A stretch of DNA of 64,000 bases from Bacteroidales bacterium (GCA_021740625.1 JAIOZK010000022.1:1-64000), one strand, 5' to 3'. Positions 10,180 through 18,562 are shown, numbered from the stretch's first letter. A program made the numbers and translations. Notes: generated from the sequence alone by a model not told the origin.

Positions 10180-10992
10180 CTAATTTTTCAGATATCGCGG
10201 ATCAATCCGGTAGTTATCATATTTTAGAAGATCATTAAATTTGATCACATATTTAAGCCTGATGGCATAAATGCTGTCATTTTCACTGTATCTATTTAAC
10301 AACGGGATCAACTCATAAGGATTATCTGTTTTCATGTTTTTAATCCTGAAAGCACGATAGGGCCCACGTGCAATTGTTCTATAATAATCTTCTATTGAAG
10401 CTGAAAGATATTCATACTTTTTCAGATAAACATCGGTATCCCCTCTTGAGAAGCGTGACTTCATTCTTGGTTCCTTGCTGTCGAAGGACCATATCCCGAA
10501 TACATTATTGGCTTCTGTGAAAAAGCGTGAAGTTCCCCACCCGCTTTCCAGGGCAGCCTGGGCAAGCACCAAACTGTTGGGCGGGGGGGTCAGTTTTCGC
10601 ATCAACTGCCTGGTATTTTCCGCCCTGTAGGATTGCATCAAATCCAGGAGGATTTCTTTATCCTCCGGTACAAAGGAAGCCGTATCCTCATTGCTGATCC
10701 CCCCGACCCATTCACGCTTTTTTTTGATATGTTCTTTTGCAACAAGTATGGCCGGAAGCATCATGTGAATAAATTTTCGCTTCTTTTCCCCCACTGGTAG
10801 TTTTGCCAGGGATAACGCATTGGTATAATCCCAGGGTTTTACCAGTGAGCTGTCGATATTTTCAATATCTTGCGGACTTTGCAGTTTTTTACGAAGCACA
10901 GAAACATGCTCATCGTTAGCACCTTTCCGACAGGAGAATAGCAACAAAATGAACATGAATGTAAACAGGATGATCCGCGAATGTGAATGCAT
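10180..10992 (-). CDS. Glucosaminidase-domain lipoprotein (Bax-like)
   Basis: This is a predicted peptidoglycan N-acetylglucosaminidase anchored as a lipoprotein (lipobox LLLFSC near residue 21). The glucosaminidase signature LAQAALESGWGTSRF carries the catalytic glutamate. It is followed by NNVFGIWSF and the YLSASIEDYYRTI segment common to Bax/FlgJ-type domains. The length of 270 residues is usual. It starts 4 bases after the SPOR gene stop on the same strand, so the two are co-transcribed. Together they point to cell-wall remodelling. Confidence 0.82.
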   Translation of the reverse strand: MHSHSRIILFTFMFILLLFSCRKGANDEHVSVLRKKLQSPQDIENIDSSLVKPWDYTNALSLAKLPVGEKKRKFIHMMLPAILVAKEHIKKKREWVGGISNEDTASFVPEDKEILLDLMQSYRAENTRQLMRKLTPPPNSLVLAQAALESGWGTSRFFTEANNVFGIWSFDSKEPRMKSRFSRGDTDVYLKKYEYLSASIEDYYRTIARGPYRAFRIKNMKTDNPYELIPLLNRYSENDSIYAIRLKYVIKFNDLLKYDNYRIDPRYLKN

Positions 10993-10996
10993 AAAA

Positions 10997-11692
10997 TTAT
11001 TTCCTGATGGTATATTTTACAATCCAGGGAGAATCATCCATGAACATTTCCATTTCGTAAACTTCCGGTAAATGGTTCCACGCTGCATGAAGATCGGGAA
11101 AAGATTTGATGGTCACAGCAGTCAGCTCACCGTCGTACCTGGGAATCAGGTGTGAGCGATACCCCATCCCTTTTAGTTTTTCATGAAGAGCATTTGCATT
11201 GTGATCCTTACCAAAAGTTCCTACTATAATATGATATGGATTCTTTTCGGCTGCCAATTCTACCTGCTGTTCAGCAAGAATATTAGCAATTTCACTGATC
11301 TTTTGCTTTGGGTAAGACTCCTGTGGTTTCAAAGAGGATGACTTTTGATATTCTACCTTGGCTTCCTGGTAATTTCCTGCATCAAAAAGATTGTCGGCCC
11401 GGTTGATCGCCTCTGTGTATTTCCGATCAGTTTCCTGCTGACGGAGGATCTGCTCAACCTTCTGTATCTGCTGATCAGGATAAGTTTCCTTTGGTTTAAT
11501 TACCTTGGCATCCTTGTACAATGTTTTTGCTTTTGCGTATTGCCCGGCATTGAATGCGCTGTCGGCTGATACAATAATCTTGTTGTAATCGGCTGTTTTA
11601 TTATCACAAGAAGGCATCGTAAGAACGGCACCTGCCAGCATGGAAATGATAAAAAGATTGCCGATCACTGATTTTAAAACCTTAGCTTTCAT
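10997..11692 (-). CDS. SPOR-domain lipoprotein with repeat region
   Basis: The ~231-residue envelope protein starts with a lipoprotein signal (LTMPSC). It then has two similar helical repeats (FNAGQYAKAKTLYKDAKVIK and FDAGNYQEAKVEYQKSSSLK), each followed by a PxxxYP-containing linker. A C-terminal SPOR domain begins near NPYHIIVGTFGKD. SPOR domains bind denuded peptidoglycan glycans, often at division sites. The neighbouring glucosaminidase, 4 bases downstream, could produce such glycans. The start MKAKVLKSV is chosen for the signal peptide; a 22-residue longer frame lacks one. Confidence 0.8.
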   Translation of the reverse strand: MKAKVLKSVIGNLFIISMLAGAVLTMPSCDNKTADYNKIIVSADSAFNAGQYAKAKTLYKDAKVIKPKETYPDQQIQKVEQILRQQETDRKYTEAINRADNLFDAGNYQEAKVEYQKSSSLKPQESYPKQKISEIANILAEQQVELAAEKNPYHIIVGTFGKDHNANALHEKLKGMGYRSHLIPRYDGELTAVTIKSFPDLHAAWNHLPEVYEMEMFMDDSPWIVKYTIRK

Positions 11693-11799
11693 GTTATTTG
11701 ATCTTTTGTTTTTATGAAAATACGAATAATTTTTCAATCTTCCATCCGGTTTGCTCATTTTCTCAACTTTTCGGTTGATTTTGATAAAAAACGGCTGCG

Positions 11800-12657
11800 T
11801 TAACGACCGATCCGGCGGAGTATTTCTTCCTGTACAATTTTATTGATCAGGGTTTTTATCAGTTTGTCCAAATCTGAATTCTCTGTATAATCTGCCGGGG
11901 CAATATAATCTGCCCTGTTTTGCTCAATCAGCTCCTCGCATACATTTTTTGCGGAAAAAACACCGGGCTTTTCGGCTTCATCGGGATCGTATACAGCAAT
12001 AGCTGTTCCGCCCTGGTGTTTGATCATTTTCATGGCAGGTACATCCGTCAGTCCATCACCTATGTATACCATTTTTGAAAATGGCATTGGCTTTTCATCC
12101 TGTTTCAGGTATTTATTGATCTTTGTATTGTCCCAGGAATTATAGATCCCTTTGTTGATCCGAAAAAGATATTGTGTTTTGTTGGTATAATTGATAGCAA
12201 GTGCCGGCCAGATGGCAATATCATTATTATCGAAAACATAACCGGATGCAAATATACTTTTGAAATGATGTGCAATCGGAGTTCCTTTCACAATATCCCG
12301 GACACCGGAAGAAATAATATAGTGCTCAATATAAGTATTATACTGTGCAGCATAAGCATTGATCCTGTTGAAAAAAGTTTCTACCCCCTTGAAAAATACG
12401 ATTTCCTTTCCATGTTCCAGGAATGAACTTCTGGTGATAGGAATGTTTTTATTATTTGCCTTCTGAAGCATGAGTTGCATATAAGCAAGGATATCGTCCA
12501 TATCATGTTTCCTGGCATAAGTATTGGCTTCCTGCCAGAAGTCCATCTTATCAATTCCAAGTTTCGGTATAAAGGAATGTTCCTGCATATTGCCGGGTGC
12601 GAGCGTACCATCAAAATCATATGCAATGGCAAGTTTGATTTTATCTTTTGCTTTCAT
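11800..12657 (-). CDS. HAD-superfamily phosphatase
   Basis: This is a haloacid-dehalogenase-type phosphohydrolase. Motif I is AYDFDGTLAP (nucleophile Asp plus general acid), motif II is IISSG, and the acidic motif is GDGLTDVPAM. The cap lies between motifs I and II. The 285 residues show no signal peptide. Its ATG overlaps the stop of the upstream RES toxin gene by four bases (ATGA), so translation is probably coupled to the toxin-antitoxin operon. The natural substrate is unknown. Confidence 0.8.
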   Translation of the reverse strand: MKAKDKIKLAIAYDFDGTLAPGNMQEHSFIPKLGIDKMDFWQEANTYARKHDMDDILAYMQLMLQKANNKNIPITRSSFLEHGKEIVFFKGVETFFNRINAYAAQYNTYIEHYIISSGVRDIVKGTPIAHHFKSIFASGYVFDNNDIAIWPALAINYTNKTQYLFRINKGIYNSWDNTKINKYLKQDEKPMPFSKMVYIGDGLTDVPAMKMIKHQGGTAIAVYDPDEAEKPGVFSAKNVCEELIEQNRADYIAPADYTENSDLDKLIKTLINKIVQEEILRRIGR

Positions 12658-13103
12658 AATCTCTCATCCCAAAAGTACGCTTCTTTTTTGATCAGGCGTA
12701 TGTTTGACTGAAATTCCGTATGTTTTGTGTTGATGATATAATTTGATTCACGGGGAATAATTACAGAAGGTACTTGCAAAACAAGGCTTCTCCTATTTCG
12801 GTACCAGCTACTTCCAAGTTGTTGCAATACAGGATAGGCAGCAATCTCCCTCCAGTTTCGAGGCAACATTTTCTCGTTCAGTTTTTCAACAACTCCTTGT
12901 TTTCTGTTAACCGAGATGACCAATACTTTGTACTGTGATGCTGTTTTTATGTTTCCCAGGTGTACCAATAATTCCAGGGTAGCAAGCGACCTGCTGGCTG
13001 AAGCATAAATAACATGTTGCCCTTCCTCATTCCACCGGGCAGCGCGACCGGAAGATAAAAGGGATGCAGCATATTTTTCCTGTACAATTCTGAAAATATC
13101 CAT
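12654..13103 (-). CDS. RES-domain toxin (NAD+-degrading type)
   Basis: This is the toxin half of a RES-Xre type II toxin-antitoxin pair. Characterised RES toxins deplete NAD+ or transfer ADP-ribose. The full 149-residue domain is present: GRAARWNEEGQHVIYASAS (Arg and Tyr of the active site), the SLATLELLVHLG helix, LGSSWYRNRRSLVLQVPS, and the VIIPRESNYIINTKH end. The gene overlaps the antitoxin stop by one base (TGATG) and the HAD start by four, giving a tight three-gene operon. Confidence 0.88.
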   Translation of the reverse strand: MDIFRIVQEKYAASLLSSGRAARWNEEGQHVIYASASRSLATLELLVHLGNIKTASQYKVLVISVNRKQGVVEKLNEKMLPRNWREIAAYPVLQQLGSSWYRNRRSLVLQVPSVIIPRESNYIINTKHTEFQSNIRLIKKEAYFWDERL

Positions 13104-13501
13104 CAGGCATTGTCTCCGAATTCTATCCCGCTGATTTGATCATCGATGAATTTGATGCCACTGATAGTATTTAGAAAATTGGCAGGTTTTTTCCCATCCA
13201 GGTGAAAGTTTTCCTGATGAAGCCATTTTGAAAAAGTATCCGAACTCCCAAAAACCTGTACACCATGCTTAATCAATGAAAGCAACATAACAGTGTGCTC
13301 TTGTATCCCGGGACCAATGGATACACTGCCTTTCTTGTAGGCCCTAAATGTTTTTACATTGATATTCAACCATTTCGACAAAATATCATCTTTAAATCTT
13401 CCCATACGTTTCAAAACATCCAGATAACGAAAATCTATTTTGCCGCTGTGAATAAGGTTTAATATTTCCGGCATCCTGGCATATGCTGGAATGGGTTCCA
13501 T
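13103..13501 (-). CDS. Xre/MbcA/ParS-type antitoxin (DUF2384)
   Basis: This antitoxin is predicted to neutralise the RES toxin and repress its own operon. The N-terminal half (LNINVKTFRAYKKG region) resembles the Xre-like helix-turn-helix of this family. The C-terminal ParS/DUF2384 region ends in the characteristic GIKFIDDQISGIEFGDNA toxin-binding tail. I chose the ATG at 13501 (about 132 residues). An upstream GTG at 13525 is in frame but sits essentially at the predicted transcription start. Confidence 0.85.
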   Translation of the reverse strand: MEPIPAYARMPEILNLIHSGKIDFRYLDVLKRMGRFKDDILSKWLNINVKTFRAYKKGSVSIGPGIQEHTVMLLSLIKHGVQVFGSSDTFSKWLHQENFHLDGKKPANFLNTISGIKFIDDQISGIEFGDNA

Positions 13502-13529
13502 TAGTATTTGATCATTTATTTCCACACAA

Positions 13530-13537
13530 CAAATATA
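13530..13537 (-). promoter_or_regulatory. -7 promoter element of the RES-Xre operon
   Basis: Minus-strand TATATTTG is an exact TAnnTTTG match, 29 bases upstream of the antitoxin ATG at 13501. It abuts the palindromic operator candidates. Confidence 0.55.
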
Positions 13538-13572
13538 GGTATATTTACCTTCGATTACAAGTATTATTACCT
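13537..13572. promoter_or_regulatory. Two operator-like boxes in the toxin-antitoxin promoter
   Basis: AGGTATATTTACCT (13537-13550) and AAGTATTATTACCT (13559-13572) agree at 11 of 14 positions. Both are roughly palindromic (GTA...TAC), and their centres are 22 bp apart, about two helical turns. They cover the interval where the -33 element would lie. Autorepression by the antitoxin is inferred from the usual behaviour of this family. Confidence 0.5.
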
Positions 13573-13677
13573 TTTTTTTTATATATTAGCAGAATGATTG
13601 ACACCAATGAGGCATGATCATTGATCCCTGATGCTGGAAACTGTTAATTAAAAGCTTGTTGGAAAATTTTTCAAGTT

Positions 13678-14079
13678 TCAGGTGTTTTGATGCATAGCAA
13701 TGGTCCAGGTTGGATGGTGGATAGGAAGAAACGGAAACATTGTTCCATGTTTTGAGATATTTTTTTGCAGGCGTATCATGTCATAATAACGCGAAGCGTA
13801 GATATCGGACTTCCTCAATTCTGCATGAGCAGGAATATCCCGGTCGAAATAATAATTCAACCCCAGGGTGTTCAGATCACAAATAAAAAGGTAATTGGCC
13901 GGCTTATCTCCGTTCTTGAGCACACCGGCAAACTTAATGGCTTTGCTCAGCAATTCATCTCTTAATCCAAATCCCCTGGGATTACTGAAACTTTTGAGAT
14001 GAAGAAAAAGAATCGGATATTCTTCTCCGTCTATCTACATTGTTAACAAGGCTCCCGGGCGCAGAAATGCACTCCTGAT
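13678..14079 (-). pseudogene. Remnant of an endonuclease/exonuclease/phosphatase-family gene
   Basis: One minus-strand frame encodes SAFLRPGALLTM, then an in-frame TAG (14037-14035), then about 118 residues with EEP-family character. These are the FLHLKS strand, the NPRGFGLRDELL helix and ICDLNTLGLNYY, which resembles the (G)DLN/GDFN metal-site motif of Mg-dependent EEP nucleases/phosphatases. The first half of the domain is missing, and a further TAA closes the frame at 14082-14080. I infer a truncated, decayed gene. Family assignment is by motif reading only. Confidence 0.5.
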
Positions 14080-14163
14080 TTAAACTCAATCTTTTGTGTA
14101 AGAAGGAAGTTAAACCAACACTGACACCAATCAGATAGAACACACAAGCACAAATTACAAAAC

Positions 14164-14206
14164 TAAAAAAAATAAAAAAAGCTGCCACAAAACACTTGCG
14201 GCAGCC
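14164..14206 (-). terminator. Rho-independent terminator of the dps-peroxiredoxin unit
   Basis: On the minus strand, GGCTGCC pairs with GGCAGC(T) around a loop and is followed by a long T-rich tract. It lies 26 bases after the peroxiredoxin stop. Confidence 0.8.
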
Positions 14207-14232
14207 TTTGGGAAAATAAAATTAAAATCAAC

Positions 14233-14913
14233 CTACAGGCTTTTCTTTGCCAGGTAAAAATCAGTCAACTCAACACTTTTATCTTTCAGTCGTTCTTCCA
14301 TAGCTTCCAGTGTTACCGGAGGAGGCACAATCACCTTGTCCCCTTTCCTCCAGTTCAGCGGTAAGGCAACTTTATGCTTATCAGCAGTTTGCAATGCTTC
14401 CAGTGCTCTCAGGATCTCGTCCATATTACGCCCCACATTCAAAGGATAGTACATGATCAAACGCACTTTCCGTTCCGGATCAATAAAAAATACGGCCCTA
14501 ACTGCTGCTGTTTCGTGCTCATTGGGCTGCAGCATTCCATAAAGCTTGGAAACCTTCATATCCAGATCGGCAATGATCGGAAAATCAAAGTATACACCAG
14601 TGTTCTTTCTCACATTGTCAACCCAGGCCAGGTGTGAATGAATGCTGTCGATACTCAAACCCATTAGTTTGGTATTCAGGGCATCAAACTCATCTTTCTT
14701 TTCTGCAAACCCACTCATTTCAGTTGTACAAACCGGAGTAAAATCAGCAGGGTGAGAAAACATCACTACCCAGCTATCTTTTGCATACTCAGAGAATTTC
14801 TGTTTTCCCCAGGTTGTTACTGCCTCAAAATCAGGTGCCAAATCACCGATTTTGGGCATACTGATCATTTCATTTTCTTTTTCTTCCATCTTGTTCATTT
14901 TTTCTTCATTCAT
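14233..14913 (-). CDS. 1-Cys peroxiredoxin, Prx6 type
   Basis: This cytoplasmic thiol peroxidase reduces hydrogen peroxide and organic hydroperoxides. The peroxidatic Cys62 lies in HPADFTPVCTTEM. No other cysteine occurs in the 226 residues, so it is a true 1-Cys enzyme needing an external reductant. The long C-terminal extension after MYYPLNVGRN is typical of the Prx6 subfamily. The N-terminus is preceded by a charged, methionine-rich stretch with several possible starts. It lies 46 bases downstream of dps with no terminator between them, so the two are probably co-transcribed and under the divergent OxyR. Confidence 0.9.
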   Translation of the reverse strand: MNEEKMNKMEEKENEMISMPKIGDLAPDFEAVTTWGKQKFSEYAKDSWVVMFSHPADFTPVCTTEMSGFAEKKDEFDALNTKLMGLSIDSIHSHLAWVDNVRKNTGVYFDFPIIADLDMKVSKLYGMLQPNEHETAAVRAVFFIDPERKVRLIMYYPLNVGRNMDEILRALEALQTADKHKVALPLNWRKGDKVIVPPPVTLEAMEERLKDKSVELTDFYLAKKSL

Positions 14914-14959
14914 GATTTTTTGATTTAATAGTTATTAATTTGATTGATTTAAGTACTTT

Positions 14960-15424
14960 CTATTTAAGGTAAGCTGCATACATCCACACAAGTTTTTCCT
15001 GTTCACGGATATAATCGCTCATCAATGCATTTGTGCCTTCATCTTCGGCTTCATCAGACAATTGCAGGATGTTCCGCTGAATCTTCAGTAATTTCTGAAA
15101 CCCTTCCAGCAATAACTTAACTGACTTTTTATCTTCACTCACTGATTTGGCTTCCTCGATTTCTGCATTTTCCAGGTAATCGCTGAAGGTGTGAACCGGC
15201 TCATCACCAAGTGTAAGTATCCTTTCCGCAACTTCATCAATTTTAACCAGAAGATCATCATACAACTCTTCAAACTTGGCATGAAGCTCAAAAAAGTTTT
15301 CACCCTTTATGTTCCAGTGGAAACCACGAACATTCATATAAAAAACCTGGTAATTTGCCAGCAAGATATTAAGTTCTTTAATCAATGCCTGTGTTTTATT
15401 TTTATCCAATCCTATAATATTCAT
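14960..15424 (-). CDS. dps: Dps-family ferritin (DNA protection during starvation)
   Basis: Dps forms a dodecamer that oxidises and stores iron using hydrogen peroxide, protecting DNA from Fenton chemistry. The inter-subunit ferroxidase ligands are all present with correct spacing: His36 in GFHWN, His48 in ELHAKFE, Asp63 and Glu67 in KIDEVAERI. At 154 residues it is full length. It is divergent from oxyR across a 102-base promoter region and upstream of the peroxiredoxin gene. Confidence 0.92.
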   Translation of the reverse strand: MNIIGLDKNKTQALIKELNILLANYQVFYMNVRGFHWNIKGENFFELHAKFEELYDDLLVKIDEVAERILTLGDEPVHTFSDYLENAEIEEAKSVSEDKKSVKLLLEGFQKLLKIQRNILQLSDEAEDEGTNALMSDYIREQEKLVWMYAAYLK

Positions 15425-15455
15425 AATTATTTGTTTTTTGATTTTTAATTTGATA

Positions 15456-15463
15456 CAAAGATC
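15456..15463 (-). promoter_or_regulatory. Putative -7 element of dps
   Basis: Minus-strand GATCTTTG matches TAnnTTTG at six of the eight positions' constrained core (TTTG and spacing) and lies 31 bases before the dps ATG. A weaker -7 fits an activator-dependent promoter. Confidence 0.4.
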
Positions 15464-15474
15464 AGATTAATTTA

Positions 15475-15502
15475 GATATATGTCAAATCAATAATATTTA
15501 TC
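15475..15502. promoter_or_regulatory. Candidate OxyR-binding dyad between dps and oxyR
   Basis: GATATAT and ATTTATC (six of seven complementary) lie 14 bases apart and span 28 bp in the middle of the divergent promoter region. They sit just upstream of the dps -7 and over the oxyR -7. An OxyR site is expected here from family behaviour, but the match to any defined OxyR motif is not established. Confidence 0.3.
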
Positions 15503-15506
15503 TTTG
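15499..15506 (+). promoter_or_regulatory. -7 promoter element of oxyR
   Basis: TATCTTTG is an exact TAnnTTTG match, 20 bases before the oxyR ATG. It overlaps the candidate dyad, consistent with autorepression. Confidence 0.55.
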
Positions 15507-15526
15507 TATAAACAAAACTTATCAAG

Positions 15527-16459
15527 ATGACGCTACAACAATTGGAATATGTTATTGCACTCGACAATTACAAGAACTTTGTAAAAGCGGCTAAAAGCAT
15601 TTTTGTAACGCAACCAACACTTACCATGCAGTTGAAAAAGCTGGAAGATGAAGTTGGATTTCAGATCTTTGACCGAAGCAAAAAACCTTTAACACCATCG
15701 CATCTTGGTTTGCAGTTTATCCGGAAGACAAGGCAAATTCTGCGCGAGGTGAATGAACTGAAAGTAATGGTCAGCAATGAAATTGAAAGCACCATGGGTG
15801 AATATAAAATCGGAATCATCCCCACCCTGGCACCCTATCTGCTACCCCTGTTCCTGCCCGATTTCATCAGCAATCATAAAGAAACAAAGCTTCACATAGA
15901 AGAAATGCAAAGTGAAGCCATTATCTCCGCTCTAAAAAATGATATTATCCACATAGGCATACTGGCGACACCTGTGCAGGAAATTCAGTTGAGAGAAATT
16001 CCGGTTTTCAATGAAGCTTTTCTCGGGCTTTTCCCTAAAAACCATCCCCTCTTAAAAAAGAAGGAAGTCATAACCGGTGATCTTGAATTCGATCAGCTTC
16101 TGCTGCTTTCCGAAGGTCACTGTTTCAGGAGTCAGGCCATAAACCTCTGTCATTCGGAAGAATACAAAAGTAATAAGGCATTTAATTACGAAAGCGGATC
16201 AATTGAAACTCTCAAAAAGCTGGTGGAAAAAGGCGTGGGATATACCCTGGTGCCCGAATTGTCGGTAAGGGATGAACTGGGAAAAAATCCTTACCTGAAG
16301 CGATTTTCCCATCCGGAGCCCAGTCGGGAGGTTAGCCTGGTTGTTCACAAAAGCTTTTCAAAAGAAAAACTGATTGAAATACTCAGGCAGGCTATCCTTG
16401 ATAACATTCCAGAAGGATTCAATAAAAATGAACGCTTTTTCAGGGTGAAATGGAGATAA
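15527..16459 (+). CDS. oxyR: Hydrogen-peroxide-inducible regulator OxyR (LysR family)
   Basis: This is a LysR-type regulator with an N-terminal winged helix-turn-helix (about residues 1-60, including FVTQPTLTMQLKKLEDEVG) and a periplasmic-binding-like sensor domain. The redox pair is intact: Cys199 and Cys208 in EGHCFRSQAINLC, matching the spacing and numbering of E. coli OxyR. Peroxide should form a disulfide between them and switch the regulator to activation. The divergent dps and downstream peroxiredoxin are its obvious targets. The 310 residues are full length. Confidence 0.93.
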   Translation: MTLQQLEYVIALDNYKNFVKAAKSIFVTQPTLTMQLKKLEDEVGFQIFDRSKKPLTPSHLGLQFIRKTRQILREVNELKVMVSNEIESTMGEYKIGIIPTLAPYLLPLFLPDFISNHKETKLHIEEMQSEAIISALKNDIIHIGILATPVQEIQLREIPVFNEAFLGLFPKNHPLLKKKEVITGDLEFDQLLLLSEGHCFRSQAINLCHSEEYKSNKAFNYESGSIETLKKLVEKGVGYTLVPELSVRDELGKNPYLKRFSHPEPSREVSLVVHKSFSKEKLIEILRQAILDNIPEGFNKNERFFRVKWR

Positions 16460-16515
16460 AATCAGTAAAAAAGCATTTTAGGATTTAATTAACGTACGGG
16501 TATACAATATTTTCT

Positions 16516-16523
16516 TAGTTTAG
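16516..16523 (+). promoter_or_regulatory. Possible -7 promoter element
   Basis: TAGTTTAG fits TAnnTTTG at seven of eight positions and lies 24 bases before the ATG at 16547. Confidence 0.3.
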
Positions 16524-16546
16524 GGATTTCTATTTAAAAATACACG

Positions 16547-18562
16547 ATGACCTGGATCAAAATATGGCTGCTTCTGCTTTTGCCAGTAGTTAGCAATAGC
16601 CTCACTGCACAAAACGATATTGCATATACTTATTATTTTGCCCAAGACATTCTCCAAACAAGAGAGAATATCGACTTAATCCTTCCCCCGGCCAGCAAAC
16701 CTGATAAAAAACAGCACAATCCAGCAGACACCCTTTATGCTGTATTCAATCCCGGGGTTGCAATTGTTTTTCTTGTTACCAATGAAAATGCTTCGTTTGC
16801 ATCCAGTGAAGCCGTTTACACGAATGATTCAACGGCATATATTCACTTTGAATCAGGTAATTATGATGCATTCGGAACGAAAAACCTGGACACAACAAAA
16901 TATTTCTTCTTCCAGGAAAATGTCCAATTGCAAAATAATGACACCCTGTATTTCCTGGATGAACATGCTGAGCATGAAATAAAACTAATTGCAACAGATG
17001 TGAACGGAACTCCCCTGAGCACATACCAGGGAGTTAAAATGCAACAATTTAAAATATTTTTTCCGGAGGAAACACAAACAGATCTGATCTCATTTAAGAT
17101 GGATGAATCAAAGGCAGCACTTTTTAGCCAGGTCTCCGGGCGGTATACCATCTTTCCCGCCTTTGTGCAACGTGATATCATTAACGAGAAAATCTTCCAC
17201 ATCATACAATATGAGCCACTGAGAGGATTGGATACAAGCATGCAGCTTGATTTTGATGTATCCGATTACCTGGAACAGAAATTCAGGATACATTTTGATC
17301 CGAATTCAACTTTATTCCGCTTTGGGTTTTTAGATGGTACCAAATGGAAGAATGCATCAGGTGAATGGGAGGCCAGATTCAGTGGTGTGATCAGCAGCGT
17401 AACAACGACTCCCTGGGAAGTAGATTTCTTTTATATGAAGGATCCTGTAATAGATACAGGAACAAGCTTTCTGTTCAATATTAACAATGATGGTCCTTTC
17501 AGTTATTTTCAGACCAGGCCTTTCAGCATCATCAACGACAGCTTGCTGAATGATTTCGACGACTCATCTGCCATTACTGTCAGATCAGTGGATGGTGACC
17601 TGCTGGATTATGGCGTTGGTGTGGTGAATCCTGAAATTGTGTTCGACAACTTCATTAGTTTCAATGATTATGTCATTGGCAAGCTTGGTAAATCCTTGAT
17701 CAAAGGTATGTTTGGAGAAGACCGCATATCCGAAAATCTTCAAGGTCAATACCTGATCAGGGATACGATGGGCAATGTGCTGGATTTTGGTCCATTTGGG
17801 AGTTTTACAAATTATATCCTGGACAGCCCGGTTTGTAGTTTTGAAGTAAACCATGAATACCTTATTATTGGAGAAACCGGCCAAGGAACGATGCATACAC
17901 GAATTGATTTCATGAAGGATGATAAAAATCCCCCTGCCCTTACCAGTATAAAAACAATCGATGCAGGAAGGTTGCCCAGACAGGAGTTCAGGACCGGTAA
18001 TCCTGCCAGTCTGATGATTTCTGCCAAAGACTCTCCCTATCCGGGAAACATCAAAGGAATTCTGATGGATTCCACCTACGCCATGATCTCCGTACACCAG
18101 CAAAACAACTGGGAAAGGCTGGATTTGTTTAAAACAGGATCAGACAGGGAAGCCGGGATAATTTTAGAATCAGATATATCAGCTTACACTGATCAAAAAG
18201 CATCTTATGATCTTAAAATTCTGATCCGGGATTCTTCCTTGAACAAAACCGAATATTTGCTAAAACCCGCATTTTCCGTGTCCGATTTTTTGAGTGGAAA
18301 CTTTTCGAGAAAACCATCCATGAACGATTTCTCACTTCGTGCTTATCCGAATCCCTTTAGTAGAATTTTGCATCTTGAGTTTGAAAAGACACCGGAAAAG
18401 GCAAAAATCAACATATACACACTTAACGGGAAACCAATTATGCAGAAACGGATTTTTGACAAAGCCAGCACCCTGGATCTACAAAATCTAAAATCAGGGC
18501 CATACCTTTTGAAAGTATTCAATGAACATTTTCAGTTCCTGAAAAGAATCATCAAAGAATAG
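16547..18562 (+). CDS. T9SS-exported surface protein of unknown function
   Basis: The 671-residue protein has a signal peptide (cleavage near SLTAQ) and a C-terminal type A T9SS sorting domain. That domain begins at LRAYPNPFSRILHLEFEK and ends with LKSGPYLLKVFNEHFQFLKRIIKE-type strands. The middle is beta-rich with many aspartates, and I recognise no catalytic motif. It is likely a cell-surface or released protein delivered by the type IX system. It stands alone, between oxyR and the FemAB gene. Confidence 0.75.
   Translation: MTWIKIWLLLLLPVVSNSLTAQNDIAYTYYFAQDILQTRENIDLILPPASKPDKKQHNPADTLYAVFNPGVAIVFLVTNENASFASSEAVYTNDSTAYIHFESGNYDAFGTKNLDTTKYFFFQENVQLQNNDTLYFLDEHAEHEIKLIATDVNGTPLSTYQGVKMQQFKIFFPEETQTDLISFKMDESKAALFSQVSGRYTIFPAFVQRDIINEKIFHIIQYEPLRGLDTSMQLDFDVSDYLEQKFRIHFDPNSTLFRFGFLDGTKWKNASGEWEARFSGVISSVTTTPWEVDFFYMKDPVIDTGTSFLFNINNDGPFSYFQTRPFSIINDSLLNDFDDSSAITVRSVDGDLLDYGVGVVNPEIVFDNFISFNDYVIGKLGKSLIKGMFGEDRISENLQGQYLIRDTMGNVLDFGPFGSFTNYILDSPVCSFEVNHEYLIIGETGQGTMHTRIDFMKDDKNPPALTSIKTIDAGRLPRQEFRTGNPASLMISAKDSPYPGNIKGILMDSTYAMISVHQQNNWERLDLFKTGSDREAGIILESDISAYTDQKASYDLKILIRDSSLNKTEYLLKPAFSVSDFLSGNFSRKPSMNDFSLRAYPNPFSRILHLEFEKTPEKAKINIYTLNGKPIMQKRIFDKASTLDLQNLKSGPYLLKVFNEHFQFLKRIIKE

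Noticed and set aside
12654-13525. RES-Xre pair considered as an anti-phage island marker
   Set aside because: No integrase, phage or other defence gene is nearby. The only sign of rearrangement is the decayed EEP gene.
13982-14188. 68-codon minus-strand frame with a hydrophobic start
   Set aside because: It overlaps both the dps-peroxiredoxin terminator and the EEP remnant in another frame. Its hydrophobic part comes from the AT-rich terminator tail.
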